Assembly: GCA_045604545.1 (NCBI GenBank) | Contig: JAZUOG010000007.1 | Coordinates: 1 to 36,423 of the forward strand | DNA length: 36,423 bases | Origin: RGIG1959 sp045604545 | GTDB lineage: Bacteria > Bacillota > Clostridia > Oscillospirales > Acutalibacteraceae | Direction: 5' to 3' | Part shown: piece by piece, positions 1-8,800 of the stretch | Layout: the number at the start of each line of letters is the position of its first letter | How positions within the stretch are numbered: position 1 is the first letter of the stretch | The notes under the pieces: model-generated | What the model saw: the letters and a program-made list of their open reading frames with translations, nothing else | The model's database searches: none | What the model was told of the DNA's origin: nothing | Made by a program: the position numbers and the translations under genes

Positions 1-46
1 GAACAGCGTGCCTCCGCGCGTAGTTAGTTGTGTTCTTTGTATTCTC

Positions 47-1177
47 TTAATATAACAGGGCATTCACACCCAACATAAACACGATCAGAATCAACAGGAA
101 GCTGAAGTTAAAAGCGGAAAACACCTTCATGTAGTAGCCGCCTTTTCCGGGATTATGCTTGGTGTATTCGCGGAAGGTGATGAGACTTGCCAGCGACGCG
201 ATCAGCGTACCGACACCGCCGATGTTGACACCCACGAGAAGATCGCGATAATTCTCGGTGAATTGCGACAGCAGGATCGCCGACGGCACGTTACTGATCG
301 CCTGACAGGACATCGCGCTGAACAGCAGGGTACTCTTGTCGAGAAGCATCGAGAAGAAGTTTTGCACGATATCGATGCGCGCCATGTTGCCCGCAAAGAT
401 GAAGAAAAACACGAACGTCAGCAACAGCGGGTAATCCACCGCGGCGAGCGCCTTCCGATCGGCGAAGATCAGCACAAGGGGAATCACGATCAGTCCGATC
501 CAGTAGGGAATGCCGCGGAACACGATCGCGATCGAAAGCGCAAACAGGCTCAGATACAGGACGGTGCGTCCCACGGGAAGCGTCGCACCGTCCTCCTCGA
601 TGGAGAGCGGTTCGGGCTTGACAAACAGGATACAGCACAGCGTGATCAACGCCACCGATAACAGGAACGGCGGTGTCATGATCAGCATGAACTCACCGCT
701 GGGAATCTCGAACTTCGTATACAGAAACAGGTTCTGCGGATTGCCGAACGGGGTGAGCATACCGCCGAGATTGGCGGCGATGTTCTGCATGACAAAGGTG
801 AACGCCATGTATTTTTCCTTGCCGGTCGTGGTCAGCACAAAGAAACCAAGCGGCAGGAAGGTCAACAGCGCCATGTCGTTGGCGATCAGCATCGAGCCGA
901 TAAACGTGATGTACACCAACGCCAGAATGCTCATACGGGCATTCTTAAACAGCTGAACGACCTTTTTGGCAAGGATATAGAAAAAGCGGATATTGCGCAG
1001 GGCGCACACGACCGCCAGCACACAAAACAGGCAGGTCAATGTTTTGAAATCGAAATAGTCGAGATACGCTTTGTCGATCGGAACGATAAAGCTCGTGACG
1101 ATGGCGGCAACAAGCGCCACCGTCATCACCACATTCTTTTTGACAAACGTCAAAAGAGCATTTGTTATCTTAGTCAT
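47..1177 (-). CDS. SLC13/ArsB-NhaD-like anion permease
   Basis: A 376-residue integral membrane protein with about ten hydrophobic segments. It carries two motifs typical of the ion-transporter superfamily that includes SLC13 (DASS), ArsB and CitMHS carriers: GNPQNLF in the first half and SNVPSAI in the second half, the paired hairpin-loop motifs that line the substrate path in that fold. The substrate (dicarboxylate, citrate, arsenite or another anion) cannot be read from sequence. Its ATG overlaps the stop of the upstream TIR-LRR gene as TGATG, a one-base overlap implying translational coupling, so the two proteins are probably made together. No terminator is visible in the 46 bases after its stop before the window ends. 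Family assignment is good; the role with the TIR protein is unknown. Confidence 0.85.
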   Translation of the reverse strand: MTKITNALLTFVKKNVVMTVALVAAIVTSFIVPIDKAYLDYFDFKTLTCLFCVLAVVCALRNIRFFYILAKKVVQLFKNARMSILALVYITFIGSMLIANDMALLTFLPLGFFVLTTTGKEKYMAFTFVMQNIAANLGGMLTPFGNPQNLFLYTKFEIPSGEFMLIMTPPFLLSVALITLCCILFVKPEPLSIEEDGATLPVGRTVLYLSLFALSIAIVFRGIPYWIGLIVIPLVLIFADRKALAAVDYPLLLTFVFFFIFAGNMARIDIVQNFFSMLLDKSTLLFSAMSCQAISNVPSAILLSQFTENYRDLLVGVNIGGVGTLIASLASLITFREYTKHNPGKGGYYMKVFSAFNFSFLLILIVFMLGVNALLY

Positions 1178-2850
1178 CAGTCTGCTTCTTTCTCGTCGAT
1201 AGGTTTGAACATGATCTTGTTGTTCATGCAGTATTCTTCAACCAGCGAGCCTTCCTCACCGTACACCACCAGATGCTCGTCGCAACCGTCAAACACACCC
1301 CAGCCGAACTCCGAAACGGAGGACGGAATGGTGATGCAGCTCAGGCTGGAACAGCCGCGGAACGCACAGTCATCGATCTTCGTGACACTGTCGGGAACGG
1401 TGACAAGGTTCAGCTTCTGGCAGTTGGAGAAGGCACCTTCGTTGATTTCCTGCACACTGTCGGGAATGGTAATACGCGACAGCTCGCGGCTTTCACAGAA
1501 CGCCCATTCGCAGACAGACACCACGCTGTCGGGAATTTCATACTCGACAAGCGCGCTGTTGGCAGGATACGCAATGAGCACCGATTTGTTCTTGTTGAAC
1601 AACACGTGATCGTTGCCGTCACGACGGGTGGGCTCGGATTTATAGTACTTGTTCTTCGCGTCCACGCGAATGGAGTGGAGCTTTTTACAACCGCGGAAGG
1701 GCGCATCGCTCAAATAGGACAGCGAGCGCGGCAACACGATCTCGGTCAGATTGCAACAGTTCTTGAACGCACTCTTGCCGATCTTCTTGAGACCTTCGTT
1801 GAGCGTGATTCTCTCAAGGGCGGTACAACCGTTGAACACCAGATCGTCGATCTTGGTCACCTTTTCGGGAATCTCGATCATTCTCAGGTGATCGCAGTCC
1901 GAAAACGCGCTTTCGCCGAGGATCGTCAGACAGGACGGAAGCTCGATGCTCGTCAGCGACTTACAGCTGTTGAACACACCGCCGTAGATTTCGGTCAGCC
2001 CCTCGGGGAGACTGACATTTTCCAGCTTCGCGCAGTTTTCAAAAGCGCGTTCGCCGATTTTGATGGTGTTGTTGCTGACGGTCAGCGTATGCATATTGGT
2101 GCAATCGCGGAACGCGCTTTCGCCGATGCTCGTGGTGCGCGGCGGGATCGCGATCGATTCGAGACTGCTGCAACCGCGGAAGCTTTCGGTCTCGATGACC
2201 TCGAGCGTTTCGGGCAGACGAATGTGGCGGAGCGAGCGCTTGTTTTCAAACGCGTTGTGACGAATGCGGAAAACGCCCTCTTTCACTTCGACAACATCGC
2301 CGTGATCCTCGCACGCCATCAGCACGCCGTCCGATTCCTCGATGCGGTCCATCGCGGCGGCGGGCAGATACGGCAGGATCTTGTCAACCAGATCGGGGTC
2401 GTTGCTGTTGACATACTGCAGCTGTTCGAGCACCATTTTCATGGGCGCGGGAATGATCTCCTCATAGTCCCCCTCGTCCTTGTCAAGGAAGACGGGGAAA
2501 ATGCGCTTGCCGTGCTGGTAAGCAACAATGATCTCCATGCCGCAAAAGCGCGAAGCCATCGAGGTTTTGGAAACAAACAGCAAAATCGCTTCGGCATTGA
2601 CAATGCGGTCATAAAGCTCCTGACGGAAATCGTTGCCGGTCTCCATGCCGGCATCGTACCAGAAGCGGAATTTTCTGTCGTGCAGTTTTTTGATGATGGG
2701 ATACACATCTTTTTTCTCTTCGTGAGAATAGCTCACAAACAGATAGGGATCTTCGCCGGTGTGCGCGGGAAACGGCACCGGAATATCGTGAAAATTCTTC
2801 TTTTTGGTCGCACCTTTTGCGCGAACAACGGGCAGAGCACTGTTTTCCAT
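1177..2850 (-). CDS. TIR domain - BspA-type leucine-rich repeat protein
   Basis: A 557-residue soluble protein without signal peptide. Residues about 35-160 are a TIR domain: strand A is YLFVSYS, the BB-loop region reads FWYDAGMETG, and the helix with the putative catalytic glutamate reads SRFCGMEI (Ser100, Cys103, Glu106), the S-x-x-C-x-x-E pattern of NAD-cleaving bacterial TIRs. Residues about 182-540 are tandem BspA/LRR_5 repeats of roughly 23 residues with the recurring pattern I..S.F..C..L..I.(I/L)P. The start at 2850 is chosen because GAGGAGG lies nine bases before it; an upstream in-frame ATG at 2859 abuts that RBS directly. A consensus promoter precedes it. It is coupled by TGATG to the permease gene. 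TIR-LRR fusions without a nucleotide-binding module can be sensors or effectors; a defence role is inference only. Confidence 0.88.
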   Translation of the reverse strand: MENSALPVVRAKGATKKKNFHDIPVPFPAHTGEDPYLFVSYSHEEKKDVYPIIKKLHDRKFRFWYDAGMETGNDFRQELYDRIVNAEAILLFVSKTSMASRFCGMEIIVAYQHGKRIFPVFLDKDEGDYEEIIPAPMKMVLEQLQYVNSNDPDLVDKILPYLPAAAMDRIEESDGVLMACEDHGDVVEVKEGVFRIRHNAFENKRSLRHIRLPETLEVIETESFRGCSSLESIAIPPRTTSIGESAFRDCTNMHTLTVSNNTIKIGERAFENCAKLENVSLPEGLTEIYGGVFNSCKSLTSIELPSCLTILGESAFSDCDHLRMIEIPEKVTKIDDLVFNGCTALERITLNEGLKKIGKSAFKNCCNLTEIVLPRSLSYLSDAPFRGCKKLHSIRVDAKNKYYKSEPTRRDGNDHVLFNKNKSVLIAYPANSALVEYEIPDSVVSVCEWAFCESRELSRITIPDSVQEINEGAFSNCQKLNLVTVPDSVTKIDDCAFRGCSSLSCITIPSSVSEFGWGVFDGCDEHLVVYGEEGSLVEEYCMNNKIMFKPIDEKEAD

Positions 2851-2884
2851 AACCAACATCCTCCTCGAGAATCATGTTATTTTT

Positions 2885-2913
2885 ATTATACAAATGCTGT
2901 AGAATAATGTCAA
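2885..2913 (-). promoter_or_regulatory. Sigma-A promoter of the TIR-LRR/permease operon
   Basis: On the minus strand TTGACA (2908-2913) and TATAAT (2885-2890) are separated by exactly 17 bases, a perfect consensus promoter about 35 bases before the TIR-LRR start. The operon therefore looks capable of strong constitutive transcription unless a repressor acts. No operator palindrome is evident in the short leader. Confidence 0.85.
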
Positions 2914-2928
2914 TAAAAACCGCCTATT

Positions 2929-3420
2929 TTAGCCGCACGCCAACTTCGCCGCCACCGTTTGGGCGATGGCGGTATACTCATCTCCGAGATTTACCGCACC
3001 GACCGCGTCGATAAACCGATACAGCGCCTCTCTGTCAAACAGGGTCGGCTCCCCATCGGCAAACGCCACCGTGCTGACGGTTTCGGGCAACAGCTTCACA
3101 CCGTACCGCTCGATCAGATCGGCGTTCACCTTGTCATAGTCGTGATACAGCTCTTTGGAAAACGCCGACAGAAACACATCAAAAAACAGCTTGTCCGACA
3201 GCAGATGAAGATAATACCCTCTGGCGTAGCTGTCGGAAAGTCCCATCGTCGCCCTGCAAAGCGCAAGGTCCGGCTGACTGCTGGCAGGGCCGAAATGCGA
3301 CGGCGGCTTTTCGAGAAAATCGGGCGCAATGACGCCCTTCATCAGCGCCGCGCGATCCTCCTCATCGTGGTGTTTGGCATACACCTCGGCAATCGCCGTG
3401 TGGATCACATAAGACGGCAT
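2929..3420 (-). CDS. Zinc-dependent phospholipase C-like protein
   Basis: A 163-residue protein beginning PSYVIHTAIAE, with APDFLE near residue 33 and GYYLHLLSDKLFFD near residue 70. The spaced His and Asp residues in a helical protein, with H-L-L-x-D in the middle, resemble the small hypothetical 'zinc-dependent phospholipase C / S1-P1-like' proteins common in Firmicutes. The start at 3420 is preferred: AAGGAG lies eight bases upstream, whereas the in-frame GTG at 3429 overlaps that RBS. There is no signal peptide, so it is likely cytoplasmic. It has its own promoter and is separated from the TIR operon. Biochemical function is unproven; the family call is moderate. Confidence 0.6.
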   Translation of the reverse strand: MPSYVIHTAIAEVYAKHHDEEDRAALMKGVIAPDFLEKPPSHFGPASSQPDLALCRATMGLSDSYARGYYLHLLSDKLFFDVFLSAFSKELYHDYDKVNADLIERYGVKLLPETVSTVAFADGEPTLFDREALYRFIDAVGAVNLGDEYTAIAQTVAAKLACG

Positions 3421-3453
3421 CGCTCTCACTCCTTTTTATCCTGCGATAGGTAT

Positions 3454-3482
3454 ATTGTATCACACCTTTTCGACGTTGTCAG
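3454..3482 (-). promoter_or_regulatory. Promoter of the phospholipase-like gene
   Basis: On the minus strand CTGACA (3477-3482) and TACAAT (3454-3459) are spaced by 17 bases and lie about 35 bases before the chosen start. Five of six bases match consensus in each box. Confidence 0.7.
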
Positions 3483-3546
3483 TCGGAAGTTTTCCGAAAA
3501 GAGACGAAAAATGTCGCCGTCTGCCGATTTTTCAGGCAACCATCGG

Positions 3547-3668
3547 AACCACCGGCTAAGCCGGTGGTTTACTCGGCTTCTATAAGAGGGTATACACGCA
3601 ACAAGGCTTCCCCTCAAGGGGAAGGCGTTTCTCGCTAAAACGGTCTTTGTCCCCCGGTAGAACCGGGG
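3547..3668. repeat. Triple-hairpin element, IS200/IS605-end-like
   Basis: Three perfect inverted repeats follow one another: a 10-bp stem with a 3-base loop (3547-3556/3560-3569), a 7-8-bp stem (3607-3614/3617-3624) and a 7-bp stem CCCCGGT/ACCGGGG with loop AGA (3652-3658/3662-3668). No protein gene occupies the stretch. Foldback hairpins of this style are typical of IS200/IS605 ends and of their transposase-less derivatives. No transposase is nearby, so this is at most a relic or a non-autonomous copy; that identity is inference. Confidence 0.5.
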
Positions 3669-3684
3669 ATTATTGGACCTAAAG

Positions 3685-3722
3685 ACACAAAAAAATCCTG
3701 CGCCCGAGGGTGCAGGATTTTT
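3685..3722 (-). terminator. Intrinsic terminator of rny
   Basis: An 11-bp inverted repeat, 3691-3701 paired with 3712-3722 (core ATCCTGC/GCAGGAT), stands three bases beyond the rny stop. Read on the minus strand it is followed by a run of T (plus-strand A run 3685-3695). Confidence 0.85.
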
Positions 3723-3724
3723 CA

Positions 3725-5296
3725 TTATTTTGCAAAGTCGACGGCGCGGTTCTCGCGAATGAGGTTGACCTTGATCTGACCGGGATAATCCATGTTTTCC
3801 TCGATCTTCTTGGCGATGTCACGCGCAAGGAGCGTCATCTGATCGTCGCTGATCACGTCGGGCTTGACGAGGATACGCACCTCACGACCCGCCTGGATCG
3901 CGAAGGAACGCTCTACGCCGTTAAACTCGTTGGCGATCTCTTCGAGCTTCTCAAGACGCTTGATGTAGTTCTCGAGATTCTCGCGACGGGCACCGGGACG
4001 AGCCGCGGACACGGCATCGGCCGCCTGCACGAGACAGGCAACGACCGTCTGCGCTTCCACGTCGCCGTGGTGCGCCTGAATGGCGTGAACGACCGCTTCG
4101 TGCTCTTTGTACTTGCGTGCCACGTCCACGCCGATCTCGACGTGGGAGCCTTCCACCTCATGGTCGATCGCCTTGCCGATGTCATGCAGCAAGCCGGCGC
4201 GGCGTGCCACAACGGGATCGATGCCGAGCTCGCTCGCCATGATACCCGACAGGAAGGCAACCTCCATCGAGTGGTTGAGGACGTTCTGTCCGTAGCTGGT
4301 GCGGTAATGCAAGCGACCGAGCAGTCGCATGATTTCGGGGTGAATGCCGCGCAGACCCGTTTCGAGAACGGCGCGCTCGCCTTCCTGCTTGATGGTCTGC
4401 TCCACCTCGCGGCGAGCCTTCTCCACCATTTCCTCGATGCGGGCGGGGTGGATACGACCGTCGGAGATGAGACGCTCGATCGCGATGCGCGCGATCTCAC
4501 GACGCACGGGGTCGAAGCAGGACAGCGTGATCGCTTCGGGGGTATCGTCGATGATGAGGTCCACACCCGTGAGCGTTTCGATCGTGCGAATGTTGCGACC
4601 CTCGCGGCCGATGATGCGGCCTTTCATCTCGTCGTTGGGAAGCGGCACAACGGAGACCGTCGCCTCGGACACCTGATCCGCCGCCACACGCTGGATCGCT
4701 TGCGAGATCAGCGCACGGGCGCGGGCGTCCGCCTCTTCCTTCATCTGTGCTTCCAGTTCGTTGATCAGCACAGCCTTTTCGTGAACAAGCTCTTCTTTGA
4801 GAATGTTGAGCAAGTACTCCTTCGCCTGTTCGGCGGTGAAGCCCGAAATGCGCTCGAGCATTTCGAACTGCCCCTTCTTGAGGGCTTCGGCATCGGCAAG
4901 ACGCTCTTCGACTTCTTTTTGTCTTCTGGCGAGTTGCTCTTCCTTCTTCTCGTAATTTTCGATCTTACGATCCAAAGTTTCTTCCTTTTGTTGCAGGCGA
5001 TTTTCCTGACGTTGCAATTCCTTGCGGCGCTCTTTGTTTTCGCGCTCCGCTTCGTTGCGCAGACGATGGATCTCGTCCTTCGCTTCAAGAAGCATTTCCT
5101 TCTTGCGGCGAGCAGCCGATTCGTTGGCTTCCTTGCGGATCTTCTCGGCTTCCGCCTCGGCGGATCCGATGGTCGCCTCCGCCTCACGGCGACGATGCTC
5201 GATGCCCTTCTTGAAGGCGATCGTAGCCGCAACCACCGCGCCCGCAACCAATGCGACAACGCCGATGATCACCGCCACCCAAATAGGTACCGTCAT
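3725..5296 (-). CDS. rny: Ribonuclease Y
   Basis: A 523-residue membrane-anchored endoribonuclease that starts mRNA decay in Firmicutes. Residues 5-27 are a single N-terminal membrane helix, about 30-190 a long charged coiled coil, about 210-275 a KH RNA-binding domain with GRIIGREGRNIRTIE, and about 335-430 an HD metal-dependent phosphohydrolase domain with LLHDIGKA near residue 370 and AIQAHHGD downstream. Length and domain order match the family throughout. AGGAGGTG lies shortly before the ATG. It is monocistronic: promoter at 5610-5639 and terminator just after the stop. The leader of about 300 bases is unusually long and could host post-transcriptional control. Confidence 0.97.
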   Translation of the reverse strand: MTVPIWVAVIIGVVALVAGAVVAATIAFKKGIEHRRREAEATIGSAEAEAEKIRKEANESAARRKKEMLLEAKDEIHRLRNEAERENKERRKELQRQENRLQQKEETLDRKIENYEKKEEQLARRQKEVEERLADAEALKKGQFEMLERISGFTAEQAKEYLLNILKEELVHEKAVLINELEAQMKEEADARARALISQAIQRVAADQVSEATVSVVPLPNDEMKGRIIGREGRNIRTIETLTGVDLIIDDTPEAITLSCFDPVRREIARIAIERLISDGRIHPARIEEMVEKARREVEQTIKQEGERAVLETGLRGIHPEIMRLLGRLHYRTSYGQNVLNHSMEVAFLSGIMASELGIDPVVARRAGLLHDIGKAIDHEVEGSHVEIGVDVARKYKEHEAVVHAIQAHHGDVEAQTVVACLVQAADAVSAARPGARRENLENYIKRLEKLEEIANEFNGVERSFAIQAGREVRILVKPDVISDDQMTLLARDIAKKIEENMDYPGQIKVNLIRENRAVDFAK

Positions 5297-5609
5297 CTCG
5301 TTTGCACCTCCTAAACTTTTTCGGTAGGGGGTGTTAACCTTTATGGATTATGTAAATGCAATTTTGCACGAATATGTCGCGGCGGCGTGCCGTGAAAATC
5401 ACACGGTCGCACGTTCCTTCACGGGAACGGTATCCGTCACGGCGACATCAAACATACAAGAGAGGTTTACAAACCCGGCCGCACACGCAGCGAGGGTTAA
5501 CGCTCCCCTTTTCAAGAAAACTTGAGAAAGTTGTACCATAAATCTGTCGGAACAGCGATTGCATTTTTTGTCGCTCTTCTCAAAAAATATACCGCTATAC
5601 CTACTATAT
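5297..5609 (-). promoter_or_regulatory. Long 5' leader of rny
   Basis: About 300 bases separate the predicted rny promoter from its ATG. The stretch holds small inverted repeats, for example CGTTCC/GGAACG around 5412-5429 and TCAAG/CTTGA near 5512-5525, but nothing I can match to a known riboswitch and no clear terminator. Autoregulation through RNase Y cleavage of its own leader is conceivable but not shown. Confidence 0.4.
5399..5539 (-). CDS. Possible small ORF in the rny leader
   Basis: Within the rny 5' leader an ATG opens a 46-codon frame beginning MVQLSQVFLKRGALTLAACA, with a hydrophobic stretch resembling a membrane or signal segment. There is no recognisable RBS before the ATG and I know no family for it. 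It may be chance. It is recorded only because it lies between a good promoter and rny. Confidence 0.15.
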   Translation of the reverse strand: MVQLSQVFLKRGALTLAACAAGFVNLSCMFDVAVTDTVPVKERATV

Positions 5610-5639
5610 ACTATATAACTTTTTACCACTTCTTGTCAA
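5610..5639 (-). promoter_or_regulatory. Sigma-A promoter of rny
   Basis: On the minus strand TTGACA (5634-5639) and TATAGT (5610-5615) are separated by 18 bases. Confidence 0.7.
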
Positions 5640-5749
5640 GGCTTTTGCGCTTTTCTTTATGAATTTTTTATAAAAATTGCCGCTTTTCGGATGATCGTCC
5701 GCCATCCGCCTCCCGTTTTGCCGTGCATTTTTTGTATCCTTTTGCCCCC

Positions 5750-5778
5750 TTTACGGATTTCAAAAATCGTGGTATACT
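5750..5778 (+). promoter_or_regulatory. Promoter of the SNF2 helicase gene
   Basis: TTTACG (5750-5755), a 17-base spacer and TATACT (5773-5778) precede the start at 5816. The region between this promoter and the divergent rny promoter (5640-5749) shows no other feature. Confidence 0.6.
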
Positions 5779-5815
5779 GAACTGATACGATATCACGAAA
5801 GGAGACACCCGGATC

Positions 5816-8800
5816 ATGGCTCTGTTCAATCTGCAAAAAATCGCCGCCGTCGCCGCTTCTCAACAAACCTACCTGCGCGGCGTGGCTTGTTATAACGGGG
5901 CAAACGTCCGGCACGTCGAGCGCGTGCGAAGCGGCGCTTACAGCGAGATCGTCACCGCCGACGTGGGCGACGATCACCGCACCGACAGCTACCGTTGTGA
6001 GATCTGCTTCGATTTTGACGGCAAGCCGGTGCAGATGGACTGCAGTTGTCCCGTCTACAACGCCGCCGACGGCGCCTGCAAGCACCTGGTGGCGGTGATG
6101 GTACACAAATACTACACCGACATGGTTTCGGGGCTGACGTCCGCTCCCACCGTGCGTGTCGCGCCGCCTGCCGACCGCACCGACGAGATCGCAAGCGCCA
6201 TGATCCGCCGCTATATGGACCGCGAGGCGGCATCTCTCACCGCCGAAGCGACCTCCCCCTGCGCTCCCATTCGTCTCATTCCCGAAATCCATTTTCACGG
6301 ACAAAGTGTGCGGCTGTGCTTTTCGCTGAGAGGCTCGCGGGACTATGTCCTGCGCGATCTGCGCGCATTTGCCGCCGCTGTTGACCGTCACGATACCGTG
6401 TCCTACGGCAAAGAGCTGTCCTTTTATCATCACCCCGACAGCTTCGCCGCCGAGGACCGCGCTCTTCTTCGCTTTCTCATCGGACAGATCCCGCCCGTCC
6501 CCCGCGGAACGGTGGGCGGTCACGCGATCCGCGAGCTGACGCTCACGCCTGTGGCGCTCGACGCGTTTATGTCGTTGATGCGCGACCGCACGGTGATCTG
6601 TCACCGTCACGGACTGTCCTCCGTGGTGACGATACGTCGCGAAGACCCCGCGCTCACCGTGCACATCACCAAAAAAGATCACGGCTATACCCTCGAAAAC
6701 AACGAGTCTCCCGAAACCGTCATCGGCAACCGCCGTCGCTATGTCCTGCTTTCGGACACGATCCATGCTTGCTCGTCGGCATTTTGCGACGCCGTTTCTC
6801 ATCTGCTCGACGCGCTTCAGGCGTCCCACGGCAGGTTGTTTGTCGCCGACAAGGATATGCCCACGCTGTGTGCGGGTGCCCTCAAGGCGGTCGGCGAACA
6901 TCTGACCCTTTCGGGCGATCTCGAGTCTCTTGCCGACTACCGCCCTGCACCGATGCAGGCAGAGCTGTATCTCGACGCGACCGACAAACAGACCATCGTC
7001 GCCAAGCTGTTGTATTGCTACGGCGACCGCCGCGTAACGGCGTTCACCGATGAACCGCTCGACGGTGTTACCCGCGATACTCTTGCGGAATACCGCCTGT
7101 CCTTGCTGATGCGCCGCACCTTCCCCGTCATCAGCGAACGGGACGGCCGCATGACCCTCACGACCGACGACGAAGGGCTGTTCCGTTTCATGACATCCGA
7201 CCTTGCCGACCTGTCAGACTGTGCGGCGATCTATGCCACCGACCGCGTGAGAGCCGTCGGCATGGCGCCTCCCCCGAAAATCGCCGTCGGTGTGCGGTTG
7301 AAAAGCGATCTGCTGGATATCACGCTCGACACCGACGTGTTTGACCGTGCCGAACTGCAGGCACTGCTTGCCTCCTACCGCGAGAAGCGTCCTTATCACC
7401 GCTTGAAAAACGGCAGCTTTTTGAAGCTCGACGACCCCTCTCTCCTCGGACTGTATGCTCTTGCGGAGGAATTCGCCGCCTCGGGAAAGGACGGTCTGCA
7501 ACAGCAGGTCACCCTGCCGGCTTACCGCGCCTTGTACATCGACCGTATCCTGCGCGACGATCCCGCCATTCGTCTGCGGCGTGACGAGGGCTTCCGTCGC
7601 CTCATTCGCGACGTGACCGCCGTCGCCGACAACGCTTTTTCGCCCCCCGAAACTCTGGACACCGTCCTGCGCAATTACCAAAAAACCGGTTTCCGTTGGC
7701 TTAAGACCATGCAACAATACGGCTTCGGCGGTATCCTCGCCGATGATATGGGTCTGGGTAAAACCGTCCAGATGATCTCCCTGCTCCTTGACGCCAAACA
7801 ACAGGGTGAGCCGTTACCGTCACTCGTTGTTTGTCCCGCCTCTCTGGTATATAACTGGCAGGCAGAGCTTGCGCGTTTTGCGCCCGCTCTGCGCGTGTGC
7901 GCGATCAGCGGCGACAAAGAGTCCCGCGAAGCGATCCTTTCGAGCGATCTGACGGGTGCCGATGTGTACATCACGTCTTATGATCTGCTCAAACGCGATA
8001 TCGCGCTGTATGCGCCGCACACCTTCGCATTTCACATCATCGACGAAGCGCAGTACATCAAAAACGCCGCCACCCACAGTGCCCGCGCCAACAAATCCGT
8101 GCGCAGTCACCATCGCTTTGCACTGACGGGTACCCCCATCGAAAACCGCCTTTCCGAGCTGTGGAGCATCTTCGATTTCCTCATGCCGGGATTTTTGTAC
8201 AGCTATGCGCGTTTCCGCGAGCGACTGGAGACACCCATCGTGCAGGGAGACACCGCCGCGCTCAAACGACTCGACAAGCTGGTGTCGCCGTTCATCATGC
8301 GCCGCCTGAAAAAAGATGTCCTGCGCGAGCTTCCCGAGAAGCACGAATCGATCGTGAAGGTGCCGCTGGACGGCGAGCAACTCGCCCTGTACAACGCGAA
8401 CGTGCAATTGCTCCGTGACGAGCTGAATGAAAAAGGTCTGTCCCGCAACCACATCACGGTGCTCGCCATGCTGACAAAACTGCGCCAGCTTTGCTGTTCG
8501 CCGAGCCTGTGCTACGACGACTACCACGCCGAAAACGCCAAGCTCGATGTGTGCCTCGAGTTGATCGCTCAGGCGATCGACGGCGGGCACAAAGTCCTGC
8601 TGTTTTCCCAGTTCACCTCTCTTCTCGACATACTGGGCGACGCCCTCAACGCACAGGGCGTGGCGTTTTACGAGCTGCGCGGCTCCACCCCGAAGGAACA
8701 ACGCACCGCCATGGTGGAGGCGTTCAACAAGGACGACACCCCCTTGTTCCTCATTTCGCTCAAGGCGGGCGGCACGGGTCTCAACCTCACGGGTGCCGAT

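Noticed and set aside
1177..2850. Thoeris defence system
   Set aside because: No ThsA (SIR2/Macro) partner; the neighbour is a permease and the TIR is fused to LRRs.
1273..2907. Long open frame (544 codons) antisense to the TIR-LRR gene
   Set aside because: Mirror of a repeat-rich, GC-rich gene; low-complexity residue mix, no RBS, no family.
3426..3725. 99-codon frame over the triple-hairpin region
   Set aside because: Runs through hairpins and a terminator; residue mix typical of repeat DNA.
3710..5314. 534-codon frame antisense to rny
   Set aside because: His/Asp/Leu-rich shadow of the RNase Y coiled coil and HD regions; rny itself is certain.
5657..6901. 414-codon frame antisense to the SNF2 gene start
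   Set aside because: Spans the helicase promoter and start, no RBS, shadow composition.
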